Origin: Terana coerulea
Lineage: Eukaryota; Basidiomycota; Agaricomycetes; Polyporales; Phanerochaetaceae
Reading direction: 5' to 3'
Length of the DNA: 64,000 bases
Assembly (NCBI GenBank): GCA_024811115.1
Contig: JAKOGH010000293.1
Span: 102,715-166,714 of the forward strand
The notes under the pieces are model-generated. The model made no database searches, was not told the DNA's origin, and saw only the letters and a program-made list of their open reading frames with translations. Positions 34,990-45,565 of this stretch are shown one piece after another (position 1 is the first letter of the stretch; each line of letters starts with the position of its first letter). A program made the position numbers and the translations under genes.

Positions 34990-35800
34990 ATGGCCCACTT
35001 CAAGTTTTCAGCTCTTGTATCCTTCGTTGCTATCGCCAGTGCCGCCACTGCGCTCACCGTCTCCGAGAAGCGTCAGACGGGCGGATATTACCAGGAGCCG
35101 TCCGGCGACGCCTCGTTCACGATGTACACCGGCTGTGGTCCCGTCCGCGGCCCAGGCAAGTCATCCGTTTATACGTACCCGTACCCCTTTTAATGTCTAT
35201 AATGTCGGCATACAGCGTGTGGAGTGGCTGTGACCGGCTTCTCCGCAGCCATTAACCAGCTCTCGTTCGGGGCTCCCGATCAAAGCGGCCCGGGCGACGC
35301 CTGCGGTCGCTGCTTCGCCCTCACGGGGAACAAGGACCCGTACTCGCCCGACTACCCCGGGCCGTTCGGACAGACGATCGTCGTGAAGGTCAACGACCTG
35401 TGCCCCAACGACGTCAACCCGACGTGGTGCAGCCAGACGACGAGCAACCGCACCAACACCTTCGGGATGCCCGTGCACTTCGACATCTGTGAGGATACCG
35501 GCGGCGCGGCGGCGTTCTTCCCCACTGGTACGCGCTGTAGCATTGACGCCTGTGAATGCCACGACGCTGACACTGGATGCAGGGCATGGTGCGCTTACCG
35601 GCAGCTATACCGAGGTCTCCTGCTCGCAGTGGAGCGGGTCTAACGATGCCCCGTCTTGGGACGGGTCTTGCATCGCTGGCGAGAGCGCAGGCTTTTGGCC
35701 CGCCGTCGGCTGTGGCAACACGGGTAAGTTCTACCATTACTTTGCCTGCACGCCATTTGTGCTAATGCGGCGGTATATTGCAGGGACTGCTCCTTCTTAG
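34990..35800 (+). CDS. secreted GH45-type endoglucanase (subfamily C, Cel45A-like)
   Basis: Exons 34990-35155, 35216-35527, 35583-35723 and 35784-35800 total 636 bases, 211 residues, in frame. A signal peptide (FSALVSFVAIASAATA) precedes a short pro-region ending KRQ, a possible Kex2 site. The mature domain shows ASFTMYTGCG, ACGVAVTGFSAAINQLSFG, GDACGRCFALTGN, KVNDLCP, GMPVHFDICEDTGG, FFPTGHGALTGSYTEVSCSQW and the end GCGNTGTAPS. These are hallmarks, from memory, of the single-domain GH45 subfamily C enzymes of basidiomycetes such as Phanerochaete Cel45A, which have a double-psi beta-barrel fold and cut beta-1,4-glucans. No CBM1 is attached. Intron 1 uses a GC donor (GCAAGT at 35156). An expansin-like role is the main alternative. 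Confidence 0.93.
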
Positions 35801-36180
35801 TGCGCCGCATGTACTGTCTCTGCGTGAAAGGGATGCTGCGTGAGGGTCACATACGCACTTGTACGATGGTGCTGTGATCCACTGCTGCCAATGCATTGAT
35901 TTCTGGCGCACATAAGGCGAGGTTGAAGGATCGTTAACTTGTGATCTCCATTGACTATCGAAAGACCAAAAGCCACGAGTCTAAAGAGAATACATCCGCG
36001 GTGCTAAACAGTGCCGCAGTGCACACCAGGATGACCCTCACAAAGTGGCAGCACTGACGCTAGTATGTACTCCTGGTATTCTTACACAACAAAACAAACT
36101 TGGAGGCATACTTGACTGTTTCAATCACTACTTGCCATCCTCCTCAACATCTTCGTCCGCAGCCCCCATCCCATGCTTCT
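35801..36180. other. intergenic between convergent genes
   Basis: Shared 3' region of the GH45 gene (+) and the sugar transporter (-). No gene seen. Confidence 0.5.
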
Positions 36181-38153
36181 CTAGTGCACCCGCATCCCTG
36201 GCCGCCCCTTGCCCCGGAGCACCGCCTCGAGGTCCGGCGCGGCGCTGTGCTTCACGCCGTCAAGCGCCGCGTCGACCTCCTCGAGCGTGCGCCCGCGCGT
36301 CTCGACCCACCACGCCTGGATGATCACCAACATCACGACGTCCCACGCGCCGTTGGCCATGTACGTCTTCCACCCGATGTTCGCGATCGCGATCGGCATC
36401 GTGAACACGAACAGCAGCCTGCAGTTGCCGGGCACACATCAAAGTACGTAGTCAGTGGTGGGCTGTAGGGTTTGGAGCGAGGGGGCGACTTACGCGGCGC
36501 CGTTCAGCACGAACTGGAAGACGCCCATGCCGTTCGCGCGGATGGGGTAGTTGAGCACCTCGGGCGGGTACAGGTACAGGATCGGCGTCCAGCCGAAGCT
36601 GTACGAGCCCTGGAAGAGGAAGATCGCGGCGACGGTGCCGTACACCCCGGATGAGTTGGCCGACGTCCCGTACACTAGCAGTCGAATGATTTCGTTAGCA
36701 CGCCAATGCTTGTGTGAAGGGTGGCGGGGCACAGACCTTTGGTGAGCGCGCCGATCATGAAGATGAAGATCGTGAGGAGCCCGGTGCTGAGGACGGTCGT
36801 GGGCTTGCGGCCCCAGGCGTCTGCTGACCAGGTGCCTACAAGGGAGCAAACGAGGCAGAAGGCGTTCAGGATGATGTTCTGCAGACGTTGTCAGCGAACG
36901 TGGAGTATGTGGCGACAAGCGCGACGCACAATCTTTAGCTGAGTGGTCGTATTGGTGATCCCGGCATTGTCAAGCATCGAGCCGAGGTAGTAGGACGCGA
37001 TGACGTTCCCTACGCACAATTAGAGGCGTGAGACCGAATAACCTTGGTACGCCAAATAAAACAAATCCCGTACCAGCAATAGTGCTGAACAGCGCCGCAG
37101 AGCACGCGAGAAGAACCCTCTTCCGCGCATTCGGAGTCTTTACCATCTCCTTCAGCGACAGCGTCTGCCCGACATTCCTCTCATACTCCATCGTGTCCAC
37201 GATCTCCTGGTACTGCACTCGCACGACCTCGCTCTCCCCATCGCCGTCCGCGTACGTCTGCGCGAGCACGCGCAGGCACTCCGCCTTCCGGCCGCGCCAC
37301 GTCAGCCAGCGCGGCGACTCGGGGATGAACGGCAGCAGCACGATGCACACGACGCTGAACACGCCCTGGACGAGCGACGGGATGCGCCACGCCCACGTGC
37401 TCGGCATCGCGCTCGTCCCGAACGTCACGCCCGCCGCGATCAGCCCGCCGACGTAGTAGAAGTCGTTGAACACGCCGAGGCCCCACGCGCGCCACGGCGC
37501 GGGCAGCGTCTCGGCGAGGTACGCGGGGCCCGTGAGGCCCGACGCGGACGTGCCGAGCCCGATGAGCACGCGCGCGAGGATGAACATGCCGATGTTCTGC
37601 GCGGCGGCTTGCAGCACGACGGCGACGAGGGTGATGGCGGCGGCGTAGAACAGCGCGGGGCGGCGTCCCATGTGGTCCGTGATGCGCCCGAACGTGACAC
37701 CTGCCAGGCACCCGCCGATCCAAACGCTCTGGAAAGCAGGCCGGCGTCGGCTATCAGATATGCTGCACAGTGCAAGTGGGAGCAAACTATACCGAGGTTG
37801 AGAGTCCAGTCGTGACCACGGTAAGGGAGAAGTACGAGGTGTATGATGGAAGGATGTTCAGACCATTTCTACGTTTTTGGAGAGAATGTTATAAACCATA
37901 TACTCTACGACCAAGGGGATCCTGTCACTCACATCATAGACCCATCGTATCCAAAGGTCTGAAAAGTGAAAGTCCTCAGCATGCAGCAGTGTGTGAAGCT
38001 AACACATATTTGACTTACCGTGGAGGTAATACAAGAGCAGAACACGAGCAGAATCGAGATCACCAGCGAAGAACTGGGCACCCAGAGCGGCAGCCAAGAA
38101 CCCCAGGAGTTGTAGCCGTAGTCGATCCTGGTACTAGTACTCTTGGCGGCCAT
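36181..38153 (-). CDS. MFS sugar transporter
   Basis: Minus-strand gene starting MAAKSTSTRIDYGYNSWGSW at 38153 and ending with TAG at 36181-36183. The first membrane span (SSLVISILLVFCSCI) is followed by FGYDGSMM. The main exon (about 37070-37725) shows VWIGGCLAG, the motif-A variant GRITDHMGRRPALF, LARVLIGLG, YLAETLP and the sugar-porter signature PESPRWL. Later exons give GTWSADAWGRKP, LFQGSYSFGWTPILYLYPPEVL and ETRGRTLEEVDAAL. This is a 12-span proton-coupled sugar or polyol porter of the plasma membrane. The link between FGYDGSMM (about 37945) and VWIGG (37725) is unclear: I found no good acceptor for the expected short exon of about 20 codons, so either it is very small or that part is damaged. 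Two relics of this gene's 3' end lie beside P450-3 and P450-5. Confidence 0.86.
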
Positions 38154-38709
38154 GGTGGTCGCACCAAAGAGAGTACGCTCAGGGTCATGCTCCTGCTGGG
38201 GAACGAGCAGATAAGATACGGGAGGGCCTGCTGATGCTCCAAGTCATACGGATCAGCTGCACGCTTTGAGCAGGCTTTCAGTTCAACATCGAGGTGATAT
38301 ATACGGCTCCTTGCTCTCACGGTGCGCTGCATCCGATAAGGCACCGAGATCACCGTGGCTGCAGAGATGCTGCATTCTTCAAACGGGCGACTTTGAGGCT
38401 CCGAACACGAATTTGCGACAGCGCCCGGGTGGCAGGAGGTAAAGGTCGCTGATGACGTGGACATTCGATCGGAGCTGGTGATCGCTGCTCGCAAACATCC
38501 GCGCCACGAAGGAGACCTGATGGCGTCTGAGCTTAGACCATATGATCCTCTGCCACACCAAGTGAGTGCATTTTCGCCAAATCCTTGGTTTACTCAAAAA
38601 TTATACAACATAAATCAAGTAAAGAAGATACGCGACGGTACTTCGCGCTCCACGGCCATAATAGGGACATTGGGAGCAGATGAAGTCGTGCAGAAGTCTT
38701 GCGATTTGA
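38154..38709. other. intergenic
   Basis: Promoter side of the sugar transporter and 3' side of P450-6. No gene seen. Confidence 0.5.
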
Positions 38710-41133
38710 TCAAGCGGAAATTGCCTCTACCGTTAAAGGCAAGCTTGGCTTGGGGTTGGTCCCAACGGAGGGGTATGTTACGCTTGCGCGGTTCCAGCGT
38801 ATGTTCGCGTTCGCGCCGGAGGCGAGCGAGAAGCGGAAGGCGCGTAGGAGCGTCACGAGGACGATCTCTGCAGAGCCGCATCAGTCGGAACGTTTAGGAG
38901 TAACGGTGCAAGGTACGCACTCATCTCGAGCTGGGAGAATTTGAAGCCGCTAAATGGGGTTTATGAAGTCAGATAGCAGTGGGACGAAAGCAATGCGAGA
39001 GACACTTACATGCAGGCACGTCCACCGCCCCCAAACGTCATCCTGCGATCCAGGCGTCTCAGCATGTAGAATTCTTCCGGAGGCAAAGACAGGCAACTCA
39101 CAAACTCGAATATACCCCGGGAATTCTTGCATTGCTGACGTTCTCGGGCACGTTGCCATCCAGCCAGCGCTCGGGCTTCCACTCCTCGGCGTCCTCACCC
39201 CAGAGCGCCTTGTTCCGGTTGCAGGAGTGGAGGCCCAGCATGATTTCCGTTCCCCGGGGCACGTGAATCGCGTCGGTCGCCGTGCCGTCGACGCAGGTTA
39301 GAGGAGTGGATAGCGGCAAGACCGTGTCTTGCTGTGCTCTGACGGTGCATCAGATTACCCAGCGGATGTGGAGCGTAGAGAAAAGCGTACTGTCTAGGGA
39401 CGAACGCAATGGGCACATGTCTGTAAAACAATGTAAGTCGATTAGTTACTTCGCAGGATGAGTTTTGCGGTGACTCACAGCCTCAAGGTTTCCCTGCAGA
39501 CCGCGTCCATGTATGGAAGCTCGATTAAATCGTCATACTCGAGATCCCCGCCGCCACTTCTACCACACGCCTCCTGAATCTCCGTGCGCAGCTTGTCCTG
39601 AGCGTCCTGGTGGATAGCGAGTAGATGAAGGATGCGTGCGACGGCGTTGGATGTTGTGTCCGTGCCGGTAAAGATCATTGTACTGTACAAATACGTCAAT
39701 CCAGCACGCGTCGAAGAAGATACACGACCACGTACGCCACTTGCGCGATGAGCTCTTCCTCTGGCAGCTTGTCCTCCTCGGACGCCTCCATATTTGCCCG
39801 CACTGTTACAGCGCGTTCAGGCACACCGCAAAGAACTGAAGACGACCACTCACGAAGCACACTCATCAGGTCACGCCCTTCGCCCATGCCGAGCTTGAGA
39901 TCCTGGTCGCCCGTCGCGAGCATTCTTTTCTTGTCCTCATAAATCTCGTGGGACTTTCTGTCGATCGTGGCGATGTTGCGTCTGAAGTCTTGCACAGAGT
40001 CATACGGCACACAGGCGGCTATACCAGAAAGCAGCTTCCTGAACAGAGGACGAGCCTTGGGTAGCTCCAGCAGCGGTAGGACGTTGTTCGTCGTGATAAC
40101 CCATTCTGTCAAGAAGCGCATGAATGCAGGCCTGCTCAACGGGATGTTCATTAACACATGTGCGCACATATACAGAGCAGATGACGCACACGAAGGCCTT
40201 GACCGCCTCGCCAAACCCGTACGGCTCCTCCACGACGAGCGGGTCAAAGGAATGCCCCAGAGCTCCCTGGCCGACGAGCTCAAGCGCCGCTCGGCCCATC
40301 CAAGTGAGTATGTCGACTTCGTTATTGCCGGTGTTCGCCTTCAACTGTTCGCTAATTCCGATTTGAAGCTATGAAGTACATAAATCAACACATTTGTTAA
40401 GGATACAGAGGAGGCCACAGATTATGAGGGGAAGAACGTACTCGATGAATAACCTCGTAGAATATGGGTATCATCCTTCGCATATGGGCGATAGAGAAAA
40501 CAGGGTTGAGTAGCTTGCGCTGGCGACGGTGGTGATCGCCTGCGCAGAATCAGGGCGAGGGCTATAGTGAGAGCTGTTATAGGGCGCACCTAGGGTTGAG
40601 AGAAGCCCAGATCCAAAACATATCCAGCGCATGCTATAGCTTCTCGTCAGTGGGATGCGGGGAGGCCAAAAAAAATACAACTCACGTAATCTCAACCTGG
40701 TTCTCCTGGTACATGTTTTGATCCTTCAAGAGAATGTGCTGCAGAGCCTTAGGATCGTGAACCCAAAGTACCTTAGCCTACAAATAGTCTTCAGTACGGG
40801 TCTAGATATTTAAAACAAACCAAATGCGACATACTCCGAGAATCCCGCTCATTTTCACCACCGGCCCGTAATTGTGCCCAAAATCGTCTATCAAGCCCCA
40901 GGACTCATCCTTATGATTTAACAGCGCCATGTGTCCTACAGAATAGCCGTAAGGGCGCCATAAACGCGCGTAAAGAGCAAGCTTTGCGACGTACCCGTCA
41001 CAATAGACGGAGAAGATGGGCCAGGGATGTTGTCCAGGGGCGACTTGATAACAAACCGCTTGACGACACGCCATGCCTGCCAACTTACAAGGGCTATCAC
41101 TCCCCACAGAAATGCAGACAGCAATGGAGTCAT
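38710..41133 (-). CDS. cytochrome P450 (paralog 6), intact
   Basis: Minus-strand, 14 exons. Exon lengths checked against P450-1 are identical where measured (139, 101, 92, 44 and 278 bases). Start MTPLLSAFLWGVIALVSWQA, hinge DNIPGP, K-helix ETLR, PERW. Two positions differ from the other copies: the I-helix reads FTGTDTTSN (Ala to Thr) and the motif FGPGLL reads FGSGLL. The haem loop is FGGGGRACIGF. The C-terminus SLPLTVEAISA stops at 38710-38712. No frame break found. The Ala-to-Thr change sits beside the catalytic Thr pair and might alter substrate fit. It is expected to be a microsomal mono-oxygenase. Confidence 0.93.
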
Positions 41134-41218
41134 GGCTTGTCGTTAGAAAGGGCGGTGGCCTAACGGCGCGAACGAAAGCTGTGGTGAGTTCCCACGACGC
41201 GAGTGCACCTGTCGGCGT

Positions 41219-41225
41219 ATTTATA
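41219..41225 (-). promoter_or_regulatory. TATA box of P450-6
   Basis: On the minus strand GATATAAATACGCC, about 90 bases before the ATG. Same box as P450-1, -2 and -7. Confidence 0.62.
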
Positions 41226-41435
41226 TCAAGCCTAAAGTCCAGTTAGCAGACCTGCCGGGCAGTTTTTTGTGGAAAAGTATTACTTAACTATCGCGTGCTG
41301 ACCAGCCACAACGGCGATCCCTGAAATGTTAGCCCTCGCCGACTCGGAGAGTCGACGACCAATCTACCCAAATAGTGCAAATATAAGAGTGGAGTTTCCC
41401 AGCGCTGGTACGCGGCGCATTATTTTGTATTGTGC

Positions 41436-41552
41436 TGGGAGTTAGCATGCTTACTCACGGGGCTCTGCGGCAAAGCATCAACGGTAAGCTACGGCGTGCG
41501 CGCTGCCACATCATGGCGGACGCTAAGAGACGCTCGGCCCCGATATGGTAAG
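41436..41552 (-). promoter_or_regulatory. conserved far-upstream block of P450-6
   Basis: On the minus strand: CATATCGGGGCCGAGCGTCTCTTAGCGTCCGCCATGATGTGGCAG in part, then CGCACGCCGTAGCTTACCG and GATGCTTTGCCGCAGAGCCCC. It matches the block upstream of P450-7 closely and that of P450-2 less closely. The distal TTTGTGGCGCGG part seen in the others is not found here. Confidence 0.55.
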
Positions 41553-42626
41553 GGTGAGAATGTTTTGGGAAATGTATTCTTTCGGGCTCGCCGTGTCGGA
41601 GATCCGCCGCTCGGCACGGCGGCTCAAGGCGCCTCTTGGGAGTGATCCCGAGAATAACCACTCGAAATGTTGGACTACGCCCTACAACCGATTTCCTCAG
41701 GCTGCGCCGCACTAGCTAATTACCACAACAAGCGACAATTCGGTTTTACGGTTGCTCATAGAATCGATACAAGGCTTCAGAAACAGTTAGAACTCAGTAC
41801 ATGATTACTCCCCACCGCTGATGCAGGCGCAAGCACCGCTAGGCCCTCGCGCGGTCACGGCGGTGGCATGCAATGGGACCAAGTCTTAAAATAAGACACA
41901 ATATTGGCCGGCATGGCGACGCTACGGGGTACAGCACCAGCATGGCTGGAGCGAGGAGTGTATTAGAGCTGAGTCAGCGACTATGGTACGTTGCTCATTC
42001 CTTATGGAGATCTTCGTAGCCTTACCGTTCCATAGCCTAAGACATCCACCCTTCTCGAACGTCCCTGGCAGTTTTCGACCCCACCACCCCCTAAGTAATG
42101 ACGCCGCTATGGACTCGTGCACTTGGGCGCCTCTTTGCTATTTCAGACCTCAGACGGCTTGCTACGGCCTGGTATGAATTCTGCAACTTTTCCGACATAT
42201 TGGTCAAAGCTATTACCTAGACGATCACCGTGCAAGATGGCTTCTTGATAGTAGAAGCCGTTCACTTTTGGCTAAACGCGGACCATTTATCTGTCGCACG
42301 AGAGAACATTTACCGGGTGGGCGAGTTGTTCCCTCGGGCCTCGCGGGCTCCATGTTCTGGAACCCGTCCCACTCGTCTTCCGGCAGCCCACCGGCCGCCA
42401 TTAACGTACTCATCTATAGACGACACGTAGCTCTTCTCTTGGCTTCTGTCGGTCAGCAGGTACGGCTCGCACCCGAGACAATGTTTTCGTCGGCTCATAA
42501 TACCAACCTGCAGTGACAGGCCTCCGAGTCCCCCTTCCTTCTCAGGCTCTCCTTATTTCTCCTTTCTAATTTTCCGGTCGTCTGTTTTGCTATTCATGTG
42601 CCTGACGTTATCGACTTTCCGCAACC
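41553..42626. other. intergenic
   Basis: Divergent spacer between P450-6 (-) and the DHA2 exporter (+). No gene recognised. Confidence 0.5.
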
Positions 42627-45090
42627 ATGTTGGCACCACCAAAATCCACCGCAAACGACCTGACCCACTCGTCTGCGCAGACCCTCGTCGAAAGCAACGT
42701 GCCGCAGCGTTACTCTTCCACTAGACGTTATGTGCTCCTCATCATCTTCTGTCTGGCGCAGTTCCTCGACGCGTTCAACAACTCGGCTCTGTTCTCTGCC
42801 ATCCCCATCAGCAAAACGTACAAGCGCTGACGACTGATGAGCGCTGACGAGCACTGAGAGCACTGACGAACGGTTTGGAACCGAAGTTCGAGCCCTGCTG
42901 AAGCCGGACTTTTACTAGATTTTGTATTTTCTTAGTTCCTCTTGTTTCATAAACCATGCTGGACGTGAATGATGATGGTCTACTTACCGAAGCTTTGCTG
43001 CAAGAGTCGGATGCAAGAGGGGTCAAAAACGTCTGAGAGCGCTCAAAACGACTACTGAGACTGGCGGGCGCTGACGGCACTGAAGGGGCAGAAGCGCGCT
43101 GAGATGGCTTCATCAGTACCTGTCAGTACCGCTCAGCGCCAATGCAACTTTGCTGATGCCGTCCCTCGTCGAGGCTCTTCATATGACTCAAAGCGAGGCG
43201 ACGTGGATCATCAGTGCCTTCCAACTCACGTTTGCCTCCTTTCTGCTTATTGTAAGTGTTCCCTTCTGTTCTTAGCTAGAGTTATACTGACCACTGAGCG
43301 CAGAGTGGCAGGATCAGTGATGTTTACAACCCGAGTAAGTCTGCCCACAGTACAACGTGTCGACCTTCTGCTAACAGCGGGTGTAGAACTAGCTTTTATC
43401 GCGGGTGTGACTTCACTCGGCGTGCTTTCTATAGGAGCGGGCTTCGTACGCGACAAAATCGTTCTCATCGTGCTGCGGACCTTCAGCGGAATTGGCAAGT
43501 TTCTCTCACATTCAAGTTTCACTCATGGAGCTACTGTCTGACCTGTTGGAATCCCCGGTCAGCCGCGTCTCTCACCATCCCGTCGGCACTCACGCTTCTG
43601 GTGAACATCTTTCCCGAGCCTAATGAGCAAGCACGTACGTGACCAGTCTGTAGAGCTGAGCGCTGATGCAGGGGATCTGACGCATTCGCTGTAGGTGCTA
43701 TCGGTGTTTTTGGTGGCTGTGGGGCCATTGGAAATGGTGAGTGACTGACGATCCTTTGCATGGTGGTGCATGCTGACCGCATTCATCTCGTCAGTCCTGG
43801 GTCTGATTATCGGGGCCATCTTCGTGCAATTTGCGAACTGGTCCTGGGTCTTCTGGTTTGTAGCCATGGTCGCTATACCTATCGGTCTTCTTTGCGTCTT
43901 CATTGTCCCTTCGCCACCGAGGGAGACTGAGAAACCTCAGTCTCAGCGCTGGAAGCAGCTCGACATGATTGGCGTCTCAATTTTGACGGGTACATGCTGC
44001 TCCGTGTCCTGCATTATGGAACACATTGAGCTAACATACGCCTGTCTAGCATCGTTGATACTTTTCATCTTTGCCGTTACCTCTGGCTCAACCTCAGGAT
44101 GGGGTTCAGCCACGGTCTTGGCGCCGCTGATCATCTCAGTCTTTGGTGTCGCCGCCTTCTTTTCTACGAGACGCAAATCTCAGCCTCCACCGCCGCAGTC
44201 CCGCCCCGCACTTGGTTCCTGCCCAACTTCTCCGTGCTCTTCGGCATGGCTCTGCTCCCCCTTCCTGTGGTGGACGACTATTTTCACCGTCTTCACCACG
44301 CTTTGGCGGGAGGTCTACCATTGGTCGGCCATCTCGGTCGCACTACGGATGATCCCTAGCGGCGCGTTTGCACTCGCGACGAGCTTCAGTGGCCCGTTAT
44401 CGAGCAAACTCAGCCCCAAGTACGTGCTCCTTGCCGGCCAGGGCCTCTTAGTCATCGCGAACGTACTCCTCGCAACGGCGGACTCGCCGTCAAAATACTA
44501 CTCGCACGTACTCCCTGGGTTCATACTCGGCACGACAGGCGCGATGTTCTCCTACACGCACACCAAGTACGCCTCTTGTCTCCTATCTACTACGCTCATC
44601 AGTTTCACCTATCCTCTCTCCCAGCATCGCCATCTTCCGCACCTCGCCTTCGTCCATGGCAGGCACCGTCGGCGCCATCTTCAACGGCGCGCTCCAGCTC
44701 GGCTCTGCGGTCGGCATCGCCGCCGTCGGCTCGATCGAGACCAGCATCGAAGAGAAGAACGGCGACCCGGCGGGCTACGCCGGGCGCGCCGCCGCCTTCT
44801 GGTTCCTGCTGGCGATCACCGGCCTCGAGATCATTTCGCTGCTAGTGTTCTACCGCGTGGAGGCGGAGCACAAACCCGCGGTTGCGGACGAGGAGACTGT
44901 AGGTCCGATGCTGGAGAGGGAAAGAGAAGCGAAGAAGCAGCCTGCTATGATGGAGTCGGCGCAGGAGAACGAGAAGGTCTTCGACGAGAGGGCGGAAAAC
45001 TTGTGTGAAGAGCTTCGAAGGCGCACGGAGACTAACCAGACTATCCGCGTTGCGGAAGACATTCACGAAGAGCCAGTCAAGGCGGTCTAG
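42627..45090 (+). CDS. MFS exporter, DHA2 (14-span) type; two compensating frame shifts in exon 8
   Basis: Exons 42627-42817, 43137-43251, 43304-43334, 43387-43494, 43563-43634, 43695-43736, 43795-43989, 44050-44566 and 44625-45090 total 1737 bases, 578 residues. After a polar N-terminus come YVLLIIFCLAQFLDAFNN, MPSLVEALHMTQSEATWIIS, SGRISDVYNP, VLRTFSGIAASLTIPSAL, FVQFANWSWVFWFVAM, later SSMAGTVGAIFNGALQLGS, and an acidic, Lys-rich tail. This fits drug:H+ antiporters that export fungal metabolites or xenobiotics at the plasma membrane. In exon 8 the conserved frame leaves at the TTTT run 44160-44163 (FFYETQISAS continues in another frame) and returns at the CCCCC run 44237-44241 (GMALLPFLWWTT). 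This is one base missing, then one extra. Intron 1 is unusually long (319 bases) and intron 4 starts with GC (GCAAGT at 43495). Confidence 0.9.
42818..43136. repeat. oversized intron 1 of the DHA2 gene with subterminal short repeats
   Basis: A 319-base intron where the other introns in this gene are 52-70. Its ends carry clusters of GCGCTGACG, GCACTGA and GAGCACTGAGAGCACTGACG near 42826-42870 and GCGCTGACGGCACTGA near 43068-43083. This suggests a small inserted element. The phase across it is correct (AC|GTACAA ... GCTCAG|C). Confidence 0.5.
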
Positions 45091-45565
45091 TTTTGAACTA
45101 GTTCCTGGAACTCTTGGTCGCCATATCATCATTCACTCATGCCGCATTTTATTTCGGTGTTTTGGCTTTTACGGACTTTTATGACATATCCGCATTTTCA
45201 CGTTCAACTTGCACTGTACAGGCAAATTCCCAATTTCCATGGTTTTGGTGTAAATCGCACGCATTTCATGTATCCATAGCAGCTACTAGTCTCTCACGAC
45301 AGGAATGGTTTTGTTACGTGCGCATCTCATGTCACGGAACACCTGAGTTTACACACTTATACATTCAGACGATTGACAATCATCGTGTGAACATGTAAAG
45401 TCTGTCTAAGTAGTAGTTCGCACGACTCGTGCCGAGGGGACCAAAAGCAGCGTGTGAATGCTATCGATGCCACAATGCCTTTGGTTACGGTAATGCCCAA
45501 CGAGCCTTGTCCGTAGGAGGGTGGCTTGGAGCAGAAAGCTACGTGGAAGTCGCAACTTGTTCTAG
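45091..45565. other. intergenic between convergent genes
   Basis: A+T-rich 3' spacer between the DHA2 gene (+) and P450-7 (-). No gene seen. Confidence 0.5.

Noticed and set aside
42860..42900. tRNA-like T-arm string GTTCGAGCCC
   Set aside because: The upstream sequence does not fold into acceptor, D and anticodon arms, and it lies inside the repeat-bearing intron.
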